A stretch of DNA of 64,000 nt, taken from NCBI GenBank assembly GCA_963789225.1, contig CAWBKD010000004.1, forward strand, positions 1 to 64,000. The letters are read 5' to 3'. The position numbers and the translations under genes were made by a program. This document shows positions 34,068-41,321 of the stretch, piece by piece (position 1 is the stretch's first letter; the number at the start of each line of letters is the position of its first letter). The notes beneath the pieces were generated by a model. The model was not told the origin of the DNA. It worked only from the letters and a program-made list of their open reading frames with translations, and ran no database searches. Source of the stretch: Palsa-504 sp963789225 (GTDB taxonomy: Bacteria; Actinomycetota; Actinomycetes; Streptosporangiales; Streptosporangiaceae).

Positions 34068-34115
34068 CCCGGCTGCTGTACCCTCCAATGAAGTCCCACC
34101 CCAAGGAGCAGTGTC

Positions 34116-34244
34116 GTGGTCCGGGTGATCATCGCCGTCGTTGTCGGTCTGGCCATCGCGATCGGCGGCACCGTGCTGATCGTCAACCTGGTCTCGGGCA
34201 ACAGCACACCCAGCTCGTCGGTCTACAACTACGGCTCCCGCTGA
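34116..34244 (+). CDS. Small DUF2613 membrane protein (Rv0236A-like)
   Basis: A 42-residue protein: VRVIIAVVVGLAIAIGGTVL then IVNLVSGNSTPSSSVYNYGSR. One N-terminal hydrophobic helix, then a short exported tail ending YNYGSR, typical of DUF2613. In mycobacteria the equivalent (Rv0236A) sits next to aftD, which matches this locus. AAGGAG at 34103-34108 is 7 bp before the GTG at 34116. Confidence 0.83.
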   Translation: MVRVIIAVVVGLAIAIGGTVLIVNLVSGNSTPSSSVYNYGSR

Positions 34245-34898
34245 CGGACCGCTCTGTTTCGACGCAATCCTCATCGGAGGCTAATCTGTCCCCCTCGGGG
34301 AGCCAATAGACTCCTGATTTCGGTCCGCCAACCTGGCGGTTATCTACGTGCCTTAAAGCCCCGTCGCCGATCTAGTGGAACATTCCTCCACGGTAACTCT
34401 AACTTTCCATCATCAGCGCGCCGCCACTGGTAGGAAGGTGTCCGGACGTATGATCAAACCGTAAGGGTCGGCCGCCTTAACGACTCACTCATCCTGTAGA
34501 TCAGATGCCGGCGTGGTTTCGGGACGGTTCATCACGCTCGAGCGGGGCCTGCCCACTAGAGCCCGGATCGGGGGCTGGGTCAAGCCTTCGGCTGTGAATA
34601 ACCATGCTGGACGTGAGGATAACCTCAGCGTTCTGTGGATAACCATGTTGATTAGAGGGGAAGATGAGTCGGGACACTCGACAATGCTTGACGATGCCCC
34701 TAGAATATCGCCGTTCAGACAGGTACCACCTGGAACGCAGGGCCGGGCGAGTGGTAAGGCTGGGGAACTGGCGAGCCGCGGGTGCCGGGGACTAGCGGGG
34801 CAGCGGCGGCCGTGTCGGCGTCGATGACCGCCATTTGGAAAACCAGCCAGTTCAAGATCCACCTACTCAAGCCTGTCAATCTCACTCGGGAGACACCT
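34245..34898. other. Gene-poor region with DnaA-box-like motifs
   Basis: About 650 bp without a supportable gene and with visibly lower GC than the flanks. It holds a small hairpin (34325-34339), TGTGAATAA at 34593-34601 and an exact DnaA-box match TGTGGATAA at 34634-34642, each followed by CCATG and a TG-rich base, with the palindrome-like GAGGATAACCTC (34615-34626) between them. I see no coding potential with homology in either strand. Confidence 0.5.
34325..34339 (+). terminator. Small hairpin after the DUF2613 gene
   Basis: CCGCCA (34325-34330), loop ACC, TGGCGG (34334-34339), followed by TTATCT. A 6-bp GC-rich stem 80 bp after the stop could end the glycan operon; it is weak but well placed. 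Confidence 0.4.
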
Positions 34899-35189
34899 AT
34901 GCGGCAGGGACGCACAGGTCTACATAGACCTGGCGATAGGAACCATCACGGTATAAGTTCTCACGATCTTGATGACCCATATGTGATTCGAGCCTCCGAC
35001 CTCGTTTGGAGGGCGAGTTCCCGCTGCGCCGGCAATGGGGCGTGCGCCGAGGTGGCGCAACCATCCATGGGCCGCGTCGCCGTTCGAGACGGCATGAACC
35101 CACAGCCGGATGGGATCATGATCTTTACCCAGGAGGAATGGGGAAGCTTCCTGGCCAGGATCAAGGCTGGCCAGTTCGACGTACGTTAA
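34899..35189 (+). CDS. DUF397 family protein
   Basis: A 96-residue protein. Its last 68 residues are a DUF397 domain: LVWRASSRCAGNGACAEVAQ, VAVRDGMNPQPDGIMIFTQE and EWGSFLARIKAGQFDVR. DUF397 proteins are the small partners of Scr1-type XRE/DUF5753 regulators in actinomycetes and influence development and antibiotic production. GGGAG spaced 7 bp before the ATG at 34899 supports this start; the in-frame GTG at 34983 would give the canonical 68-residue form. The matching regulator is 1 kb downstream, separated by two reverse-strand genes. Confidence 0.78.
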   Translation: MRQGRTGLHRPGDRNHHGISSHDLDDPYVIRASDLVWRASSRCAGNGACAEVAQPSMGRVAVRDGMNPQPDGIMIFTQEEWGSFLARIKAGQFDVR

Positions 35190-35290
35190 CGTTCTTACGA
35201 TTCTGGCGTGGCGAGGCCTGAACAGAAGATCTGCGGCAGAACACTAGGTGTGCTACCGATCGATGCGGGCTTGGTCATGATCCGCCCCGC

Positions 35291-35325
35291 GGTCCAGCCG
35301 GTGCAGGTAACTGCCCGGCTGGACC
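35291..35325. terminator. Bidirectional hairpin between convergent genes
   Basis: GGTCCAGCCGG (35291-35301) and CCGGCTGGACC (35315-35325) form a perfect 11-bp stem, extended inward by GCAG/CTGC with a bulge. It lies between the end of the DUF397 gene and the end of the leftward small operon. Confidence 0.7.
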
Positions 35326-35330
35326 TCGCC

Positions 35331-35648
35331 TCAGATGTTCGTTGGGTCGTGGATTTCGTCGGCCGCGGCGCGCACGCTGGTGGGCCGCTCAAGAGCCGCG
35401 ATGATCAACGGCAGCACGGACACCAGGTCGTCTCGGCCTTGTCGGCAGCCAGCGGACCAGCTCGCGACCTCCTTCTCAAGTTGAGCCGTACGGACTTTGG
35501 CGCGTGCGCTCTCGGCTTGCCAATAGCGCACCTCTTCCTGCATTTCTTCGCGGAGGCGTGAGATGGTGGCGGCGCTGCGCGCCAGTGCGAGTCGCCAGGC
35601 CACTAGCACAGCAATGGCGGCAAACGCCATGATGATCAGGACGCTCAT
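35331..35648 (-). CDS. Small membrane-anchored coiled-coil protein, unknown function
   Basis: A 105-residue protein not recognised as a named family. Residues 1-22 form one hydrophobic helix (MSVLIIMAFAAIAVLVAWRL). Residues about 24-66 are a predicted coiled coil rich in E, R and Q (AATISRLREEMQEEVRYWQA, VRTAQLEKEV), and the C-terminal third is a helix ending EIHDPTNI. The ATG has GAGG 7 bp upstream and overlaps the stop of a 39-codon ORF (ATGA), so translation is coupled. Its location between the DUF397 gene and its regulator is notable. Confidence 0.68.
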   Translation of the reverse strand: MSVLIIMAFAAIAVLVAWRLALARSAATISRLREEMQEEVRYWQAESARAKVRTAQLEKEVASWSAGCRQGRDDLVSVLPLIIAALERPTSVRAAADEIHDPTNI

Positions 35649-35764
35649 CGGGCCACCTCGGCTGTCCCCAGCAGCGGTGGCCTGGTCGAGGCAACGCCCG
35701 CTCCGGTGACGAAGGCGTCAGCGTCCCTGTTGCGTCGCTTACGCCCAGATGTAGGGTGAGTCAT
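35645..35764 (-). CDS. Small ORF (39 aa) coupled to the coiled-coil protein
   Basis: ATG at 35764 with a GGAAAGAGAG-type ribosome site encodes MTHPTSGRKRRNRDADAFVT then GAGVASTRPPLLGTAEVAR. The stop overlaps the next ATG as ATGA. The N-terminal half is very basic. No homology is recognised. The evidence is the ribosome site, the exact stop-start coupling and the absence of any other gene on either strand here; expression is unproven. Confidence 0.5.
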   Translation of the reverse strand: MTHPTSGRKRRNRDADAFVTGAGVASTRPPLLGTAEVAR

Positions 35765-36210
35765 ACCTTGACTCTCTTTCCGTCGATGCTTTCGGATGGA
35801 GCTCGGTATCAGCTGGGCTAGCGGGGCCTAACCGCTGGCCCAGCGGCGTGTGTAGGCATAGACGCGCCGTCGGTGAGGCTCACCGAGCCGTCCTGCGTGG
35901 GGCTTTCGGTGGCGCCCGGGTGCGCCGTGGCGACGCGAGACGCCGGGGCCGGAGATCATCGACAGGTCGGGCGCGGCGCGCGCCCCCGAAAGAAGCACGC
36001 GGCGGGAGCACCATCCGGTTGCTCCGCCCAAGAACCAAGGCGCCCCTCCACGGGATCAGGGTCCTTACCCTGATTGTGGGCCGAAAACTGCAACTTGCAC
36101 TACTTTCTCCGGGAATTTTTCCGAGTTCTTCACATTGTGGTCATGGGGGAGTATCGTCACTTGAGTCCCGCGTCATCGGTGCGACTGGTGATTAGAAAGG
36201 GGCCGGACGG
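35765..36210. promoter_or_regulatory. Intergenic region upstream of the Scr1-type regulator
   Basis: About 445 bp with no supportable gene. A perfect 8-bp hairpin ATCAGGGT/ACCCTGAT lies at 36055-36074. Downstream are the repeated TGCA(A)CTTGCAC stretch (about 36088-36101) and the dyad GGAATTTTTCC (36112-36122), in a markedly AT-richer stretch that probably contains the regulator's promoter. Short overlapping frames here show no homology. Confidence 0.45.
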
Positions 36211-37083
36211 GTGCCTGAGTACGGCAGCCCGACCGTGCGTCGCCGTCGGCTCGCCGCCGAAGTGCGCCGGCTCCGCGAACGTGCGGGCTATACCGAGGAT
36301 GAGGTTGCTGAGCGCCTCCGGTGGTCTAGCTCCAAGATCAGCCGAATCGAGCTGCACCGCCAGGGGCTGAAGCCGCCTGACCTCGCCAAGCTGCTGGATC
36401 TCTACGAGGTCAGCGAGGCTCATCGCGGCGAACTCATGGCCCTTGCTCGCGAGCCGAGACGAAGAGGCTGGTGGGAGGCTTACTCTGATGCGCTCCCCGA
36501 AGAGTATTCGACGTTCATAGGGTTGGAGGCCGACGCCGAGTCGGAGTCGAGCTGGTCACCGGAACTCGTCTACGGCATGTTCCAGACCGAGGACTACGCC
36601 CGAGCCGTGATTCAGGCCCACATGGGATCGACGATCTCTCGCATTGACATCGAACGCCGGGTCGAGACCCGGATGGTGCGCCAGGGTGTAATGACCCGCG
36701 ATGCGCCACTAACGTTGTCCGTCGTCCTGGACGAATCCGCCTTGCTGCGCTTGTTCGGCAACGAGTCCATCATGCGCAATCAGCTGAAACGTCTCATCGA
36801 AATCTCTCAGCTACCCAACGTAGACCTCTATGTTCTGCCGCTGGCCGGGACACACCCGATTGGTACGGGCGGCTTCACGATCCTGAGGTTCGCGCCCGCC
36901 CACGGAACGAGATTGCACGACGTCGTCTACATAGAGCAGCTGACCAGGAGCGCCATCTACGTCGAGGATGAGGCTGACACTCATGAGTACTCGGTCAACT
37001 TCGACCGGCTCACGACCGAGGCGCTTGATCCGGTCAAGTCGCGAAGGTTGATCAACAAGACCGTGAGAGAACGCTGGTCTTAG
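36211..37083 (+). CDS. Scr1-type XRE regulator with DUF5753 domain
   Basis: A 290-residue regulator. The N-terminal HTH is residues about 10-65 (LAAEVRRLRERAGYTEDEVA, ERLRWSSSKISRIELHR) and the rest is a DUF5753 domain (SSWSPELVYGMFQTEDYARA, NVDLYVLPLAGTHP, GGFTILRF, DVVYIEQLT). Such proteins pair with DUF397 partners (Scr1/Scr2-like modules) in actinomycetes. The start is the GTG at 36211. The partner gene is not immediately downstream, the usual arrangement, but about 1 kb upstream. Confidence 0.9.
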   Translation: MPEYGSPTVRRRRLAAEVRRLRERAGYTEDEVAERLRWSSSKISRIELHRQGLKPPDLAKLLDLYEVSEAHRGELMALAREPRRRGWWEAYSDALPEEYSTFIGLEADAESESSWSPELVYGMFQTEDYARAVIQAHMGSTISRIDIERRVETRMVRQGVMTRDAPLTLSVVLDESALLRLFGNESIMRNQLKRLIEISQLPNVDLYVLPLAGTHPIGTGGFTILRFAPAHGTRLHDVVYIEQLTRSAIYVEDEADTHEYSVNFDRLTTEALDPVKSRRLINKTVRERWS

Positions 37084-37092
37084 CTCCGAGGG

Positions 37093-37878
37093 TCAGAAAC
37101 CGGCCCAGCGGGGGCGGCGGCGTTCGGCGAAGGCCCGGACGCCCTCGCGGGCGTCGTCGGAGGCCAGCATCCGCTGGTAGGCCGGCAGGTCGCCGCGCTG
37201 GACGTGGAAGCCCTCGAACACGGCGGTGCCCTCGGTCTCGCGTAGGATCTCCAGCGCGGCCGCGACGGCCAGCGGAGCCGAGGCGCAGATCGCGTGGGCC
37301 AGGTCGAGGGCCGCCTGCATGAGGCCGTCGGCGCGGACGACCTGGTTGACCAGGCCCCAGCGGGCGGCTTCGGCGGCGGTCATGCGCCGACCGGTGAGCA
37401 GGAACTCCACGGCGATGGGGCGCGGCAGCCTGGCCGGCAGGCGGAGCAGGCCGCCGGCGTCGGGCACGAGGCCGAGCGTCACCTCGGTCAGCGCGAACTC
37501 GGCGTGCTCGGCGGCCACCACCAGGTCGGCGGCCAGGACCAGCTCGAAGCCGCCGCCGAGCGCCAGGCCGTTGACCGCGGCGATGACCGGCTTGCCGATG
37601 TCGTAGAACTCGGTCAGGCCTGCGAATCCGCCCGGGCCGTGGTCGGCAGTGATTCCCTCGCCCTCGGCGGCTGCCTTCAGGTCCCAGCCCGCGCTGAAGA
37701 AGCGCTCGCCGGCCCCGGTGAGGATGGCGACGCGGAGCTCAGGATCGCGGCGGAGCCGGTCGAAGGCGGCGTACAGCGCCCGGCTGGTCGGGACGTCGAT
37801 CGCGTTGGCCTTCGGCCGGTCCAGGGTGATGACCAGGACCGGTCCGTCGGCTCGTACCTGCACGTCCACGGTGCTCAC
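37093..37878 (-). CDS. Enoyl-CoA hydratase, CaiD-like
   Basis: A 261-residue crotonase. AGERFFSAGWDLKAAAEGEG and AAVNGLALGGGFELVLAADL provide the oxyanion hole, and FALTEVTLGLVPDAGGLLRL contains the catalytic-glutamate region. The pattern is close to crotonobetainyl-CoA hydratase. The GTG at 37878 overlaps the acyl-CoA dehydrogenase stop (GTGA), so it is the third gene of a coupled operon. The carnitine assignment depends on the whole operon. Confidence 0.88.
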   Translation of the reverse strand: MSTVDVQVRADGPVLVITLDRPKANAIDVPTSRALYAAFDRLRRDPELRVAILTGAGERFFSAGWDLKAAAEGEGITADHGPGGFAGLTEFYDIGKPVIAAVNGLALGGGFELVLAADLVVAAEHAEFALTEVTLGLVPDAGGLLRLPARLPRPIAVEFLLTGRRMTAAEAARWGLVNQVVRADGLMQAALDLAHAICASAPLAVAAALEILRETEGTAVFEGFHVQRGDLPAYQRMLASDDAREGVRAFAERRRPRWAGF

Positions 37879-39035
37879 GCGCCGTAGGGCCGCAGCAGGG
37901 ACCGGGCGATGATGTGCCGCTGGATCTCGCTGGTGCCGTCCCAGATCCGTTCGACCCGGGCGTCTCGCCACCAGCGTTCGGCGGGAAACTGCGACATCAG
38001 GCCCATGCCGCCGAAGATCTGCACGGCGGTGTCGGTCATCCGGCCCAGCATCTCCGAAGCGTACAGCTTGGCCATCGCCGCGTCGGCGTCGGTCATCGTC
38101 CCCTCGTCGCACTTGGCGGCGGCCCGCAGGGTCAGGAGTTCGGCCGCTTCGAGCTGCGTGGCGCAGTCCGCCAGCTGGAATCCGACGCCCTGGAACCGCC
38201 CGACCGGCTGGCCGAACTGCCGGCGCGTCGCCGCCCACTCGGTGACCGCGTCCAGCACCCGGCGGGCGCGGCCGATGCTCGTGGACGCGACGGTCAGCCT
38301 GGTCGCGCCCAGCCACTGGCCCATCAGGTCAAAGCCGCGCCCCTCCTCGCCGAGCAGGTTGGCCGCCGGGACGCGGCAATCGGCGAACGACAGCTCGCAC
38401 TGGTGGTAGCCGCGGTTCGAGACGCAGCCCGAGCCCCTGGTCACGGTGAGGCCTGGCGAGTCCTTGTCGACCAGGAACGTGGTGATCTTCTTCGCCTGGC
38501 CGTTCCTGGCGATCTCGGTCCCGGTCGCGGCGAACAGGATGATGAAGTCGGCCACGTCGGCGTGGCTGATGAAGTGCTTGGTGCCGTTGACGACGTAGTC
38601 GTCCCCGTCCCGGCTCGCCGTGGTGGACATCGAGCGGATGTCGGAGCCCGAGCCCGGTTCTGTCATCGCGACGCAGTCGTGCCGCTCGCCGCGGATGGCC
38701 GGGATCAGGTAGCGCTCGCGCTGGTCGGAGTTGCAGCCCTGCAGGATGTTGCTCGGCCGCTCGACCAGCATCTGCAGGGCGTAGCTCGCCCGGCCCAGCT
38801 CACGTTCGACCAGGACCAGTGACACCGCGTCCAGCCCGCCGCCGCCCAGCTCGGCGGGCATGTTCGCGGCGTAGAGCCCGGCGGCGATCGCCTTGGCGCG
38901 GATCTGGCTGGCCAGCTCCGCCGGCACGTCGTCCAGGCGCTCCACCTCATCTTCGTGGGGGTAGAGCTCCTTCTCCACGAACGCGCGGACGGTGTCCACG
39001 ATGAGCCGCTGCTCTTCGGTGAGGGTGAAGTCCAC
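37875..39035 (-). CDS. Acyl-CoA dehydrogenase, CaiA-like
   Basis: A 386-residue FAD enzyme: MDFTLTEEQRLIVDTVRAFV, then CVAMTEPGSGSDIRSMSTTA (FAD loop), GYHQCELSFADCRVPAANLL and VERIWDGTSEIQRHIIARSL. The WDGTSEIQ form is seen in CaiA-type reductases/dehydrogenases. The GTG start overlaps the thioesterase stop by one base (TAGTG). Probably acts on a gamma-butyrobetainyl or similar trimethylammonium acyl-CoA; this is inference. Confidence 0.88.
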   Translation of the reverse strand: MDFTLTEEQRLIVDTVRAFVEKELYPHEDEVERLDDVPAELASQIRAKAIAAGLYAANMPAELGGGGLDAVSLVLVERELGRASYALQMLVERPSNILQGCNSDQRERYLIPAIRGERHDCVAMTEPGSGSDIRSMSTTASRDGDDYVVNGTKHFISHADVADFIILFAATGTEIARNGQAKKITTFLVDKDSPGLTVTRGSGCVSNRGYHQCELSFADCRVPAANLLGEEGRGFDLMGQWLGATRLTVASTSIGRARRVLDAVTEWAATRRQFGQPVGRFQGVGFQLADCATQLEAAELLTLRAAAKCDEGTMTDADAAMAKLYASEMLGRMTDTAVQIFGGMGLMSQFPAERWWRDARVERIWDGTSEIQRHIIARSLLRPYGA

Positions 39036-39529
39036 TAAGCCCTCCGGGGATGTCCGGCCGGGATGGCGATGGTGCGCCCGACGTACTCGGGGACCGGCAG
39101 CGCCGCGGCGTGCGCCGCGCTGATCTGGCGGAGCCTGCGGGCGATCGGCTCGGGAAAGGGCGCGGCCTTGCCCGCCCGCATGTCCACGTGCAGCAGCATC
39201 TGCTCGGCGGTGGCGATGAGGCCGCCCGTCTCGCTGTACATCTCGTGCACGATGTGCAGCCGCTTGTCGTCCATGCCCAGCACCTGGATCGTGAGGTCCA
39301 GGCGCTCGCCCTCATGTGCTTCGCGCAGGTTGCGCAGGTGGGTCTCCACCGTGTAGAGCGAGTGACCGCCGCTGCGGTAGGCGTCGTCTACGCCGAACGT
39401 CCGGAAGAACGCGTCCGAGCTATCGCCCATGATCAGCAGGTACGCGGATTCGGTGAGGTGCTGGTTGTAGTCGGTCCACTCGGGCGAGACCGTCACGTCG
39501 CGCAGCCTGAACGGGGCCGGGATGTCCAT
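39035..39529 (-). CDS. Thioesterase, betainyl-CoA thioesterase-like
   Basis: A 164-residue hot-dog fold thioesterase. VSPEWTDYNQHLTESAYLLI has the family's D-x-N-x-H/Q-L-x-E motif, and ETHLRNLREAHEGERLDLTI with VLGMDDKRLHIVHEMYSETG closely follows the C-terminal thioesterase domain found fused to carnitine 3-dehydrogenases. GGAGAG is well placed for the ATG at 39529, so the frame's upstream ATG at 39559 is not used. First gene of the leftward operon. Confidence 0.85.
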   Translation of the reverse strand: MDIPAPFRLRDVTVSPEWTDYNQHLTESAYLLIMGDSSDAFFRTFGVDDAYRSGGHSLYTVETHLRNLREAHEGERLDLTIQVLGMDDKRLHIVHEMYSETGGLIATAEQMLLHVDMRAGKAAPFPEPIARRLRQISAAHAAALPVPEYVGRTIAIPAGHPRRA

Positions 39530-39609
39530 CAGGCGCTCTCCGCAGTCCGCAACGTTCATGATACGAACGATTTGTTGGTGATGTGGAGCATATCAAGGCG
39601 GTGGGAACG

Positions 39610-39771
39610 TTGAACGATACCAAGGCAGACCTGGCCTTCGTCGGCGGGAAGATCCAGACGCCCGCGCACCCGTCGGGTTTCGTGCAGGCCCTGGCCGTCC
39701 GCGGCGGGCTGCAAGCCGGCCGGGCACGAACCGATGAGGTCATTCGTTTAGCGGCCGGCAAAGGAGCTCGA
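39610..39771 (+). pseudogene. N-terminal remnant of an amidohydrolase (YtcJ-like)
   Basis: The frame upstream of and fused to the lipoprotein start reads KADLAFVGGKIQTPAHPSGF then VQALAVRGG, with the later residues degraded (LQAGRARTDEVIRLAAGKGA). This matches the first about 50 residues of YtcJ-type amidohydrolases (A-D-L-V-V-x-G-G-K-I-x-T). The metal-binding HxH and the rest of the barrel are absent. A TTG at 39610 could have been the original start. The lipoprotein gene has its own ribosome site, so no fusion protein is expected. Confidence 0.68.
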
Positions 39772-40350
39772 ATGCGGCAACGACTGGTTGCGATTTCGGC
39801 GATGGCAGGCTGCGCTGCGATCTTCCTCGCGGCCTGCGCCTCGTCTTCTTCTTCTTCTTCTTCCGTGCCGACCTCGTCATCGAGTGCGCCGGCCACCGGT
39901 CCGACGGCGGCACCTGCTCCGCCGGTCCCGGCCGCGGCCGGTAACTTCGACTCCTGCTCGGTCGTCACCAGCGCCGAGGCGGCCAGCGCCCTCGGCCAGG
40001 CCGTCACCCAGGGAGTGCTTGGCCACGCCACCATCGAAGGAGGCCTGGCCTGCGTCTTCTACGGGCCGTCCGCTCCCACTCCGAGAGACCCGAATGTGTC
40101 CCAGGCCGATTCGGTGCGCGTGGTGGTAGTCCGCGGTCCGGAGGCCCTCACCTGGTACCAGGATTACAAGTCCAAGGTCAGCGCCCAGCCGGAGTCCGGT
40201 TACGGCGACCAGGCCTACTACGACGGCTACGCCTCGCTCAGCATCCTCAAAGGCGACTACTACCTGCGCATCGCCGTCATCCCCGCCGGTGCCCCGCCGT
40301 CCCTGACCGCTGAGGAGCAGCTGGCCCGCGCCATCCTGCCGAAGCTGTAG
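39772..40350 (+). CDS. Secreted lipoprotein (DUF3558-like), poly-Ser linker
   Basis: A 192-residue protein. MRQRLVAISAMAGCAAIFLA then AC is a lipoprotein signal with cysteine at residue 22, followed by an eight-serine run encoded by repeated tct/tcc codons and a Pro/Ala linker. The folded part (GNFDSCSVVTSAEAASALGQ ... GLACVFYGPS) has the paired-cysteine opening of DUF3558-like actinobacterial lipoproteins. AAAGGAG precedes the ATG. Function unknown. Confidence 0.8.
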   Translation: MRQRLVAISAMAGCAAIFLAACASSSSSSSSVPTSSSSAPATGPTAAPAPPVPAAAGNFDSCSVVTSAEAASALGQAVTQGVLGHATIEGGLACVFYGPSAPTPRDPNVSQADSVRVVVVRGPEALTWYQDYKSKVSAQPESGYGDQAYYDGYASLSILKGDYYLRIAVIPAGAPPSLTAEEQLARAILPKL

Positions 40351-40410
40351 ACGCCGCGGTCAGCCGGTGATGCCGACAATCGGTGCCATGCTGGTACGAA
40401 TAGCCCGGAC

Positions 40411-40755
40411 CTAGGCCGCCGCGGCGGTGAGGACGAGGACGGGCGCGGGGCGCGCGATGACCAGGGCGGTTCCGGAGCGGGCGTGCGTGATCAGCGTGAC
40501 CGAGCCGGTGTGCTGGTCCGGCCGCTGGCCGGGATTGCGCTCCGACGGCTTGCCGCTCGGCCCGGAAAGCCCGAGCGGTACGCCGATCCCGGCGCAGAGG
40601 ACGACCAGGCTGACCGCGCCGGCGACGCGGCGCCGGCGGGTCCTGCGGTGGCGCGCGATCACCACGCCGGCCAGGCCCTCGTCGGGCCGCACGTCGTCGA
40701 GTTCGCTCTCCAGCGCGAACCTCAGGCTGAACTCGTCATCAACGTGGATGGACAC
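40411..40755 (-). CDS. Single-pass membrane protein, likely partner of the sigma factor
   Basis: A 114-residue protein: cytoplasmic N-terminus (VSIHVDDEFSLRFALESELD then basic RHRRTRRRR), one helix (VAGAVSLVVLCAGIGVPLGL), and an outside C-terminus. Its GTG lies inside the end of the sigma factor gene (17-bp overlap), the usual place for an anti-sigma factor, but no zinc-binding H-x3-C-x2-C motif is present. Anti-sigma function is inferred from position only. Confidence 0.62.
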   Translation of the reverse strand: MSIHVDDEFSLRFALESELDDVRPDEGLAGVVIARHRRTRRRRVAGAVSLVVLCAGIGVPLGLSGPSGKPSERNPGQRPDQHTGSVTLITHARSGTALVIARPAPVLVLTAAAA

Positions 40756-41275
40756 GGCGATCTCTCTTTTCTTCGTCGTACAGGAGCTGCCGGAGCTGAT
40801 CGAGGCCTCTGCTCGCCGCGGACTTGACGGTGCCTTCGGCGATATCAAGCGCGGCGGCGGTCTCGGCCACCGTGGCATCGAGCAGGTAGCGGCAGACGAG
40901 CACCTCGCGCTGGACGTCGGGCAGCTGGCGCAGCACGCGGACCAGTACGTGACGGCGGTCCACCGCCTCGGCAAAGGAGACCACGTTGGCGAGGTCGTCC
41001 AGATCCTGGCTGATCTCCGGGTGCCGGCGGCGGTGCCGCCAGCGTTCGCGGCACGCGTTCACCAGCACGGCCCTGGCGTAGGCGTGGGGCGCCTGTTTGG
41101 CCTGCTCCCACCGTCGGTAGGTGCGCAGCAACGTGACCTGGAGCGCGTCCTCGGCGTCCTCCCGCGAGGCGAGCAGCACCAGGGCCGCGCGCAGCAGCGA
41201 GGGGGACGCAGCCTCGACGAACTCGGTGAACTCCGCGTCGCGGCTGGCTCGCGCGCCGGCCCGGATCGCTCTCAC
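40739..41275 (-). CDS. ECF sigma factor, SigE family
   Basis: A 178-residue RNA polymerase sigma factor of the actinobacterial SigE-like subgroup. Region 2: AEFTEFVEAASPSLLRAALV and SREDAEDALQVTLLRTYRRW. Region 4: VLRQLPDVQREVLVCRYLLD, ATVAETAAALDIAEGTVKSA and ASRGLDQLRQLL. The frame is open to 41356; the GTG at 41275 (VRAIRAGARASRDAEF) gives the family's normal N-terminus, though its ribosome site is weak. Translation is coupled to the membrane protein gene. Confidence 0.88.
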   Translation of the reverse strand: MRAIRAGARASRDAEFTEFVEAASPSLLRAALVLLASREDAEDALQVTLLRTYRRWEQAKQAPHAYARAVLVNACRERWRHRRRHPEISQDLDDLANVVSFAEAVDRRHVLVRVLRQLPDVQREVLVCRYLLDATVAETAAALDIAEGTVKSAASRGLDQLRQLLYDEEKRDRRVHPR

Positions 41276-41321
41276 GAAATGTTTAATGCCGACGGGCCGC
41301 CCCGGGTTCCAACGAATTTCG

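Noticed and set aside
34585..34650. Possible chromosomal origin because of DnaA-box-like motifs
   Set aside because: Only two motifs, and no dnaA, dnaN or gyrase genes nearby. Actinobacterial oriC has many boxes between dnaA and dnaN.
34485..34862. Reverse frame of 125 codons and forward frame of 104 codons
   Set aside because: They overlap each other, have no family signature and lie in a compositionally distinct non-coding stretch.
35828..36195. Overlapping short frames on both strands before the Scr1-type regulator
   Set aside because: Low complexity, no ribosome sites, no homology; they cover a probable promoter region.
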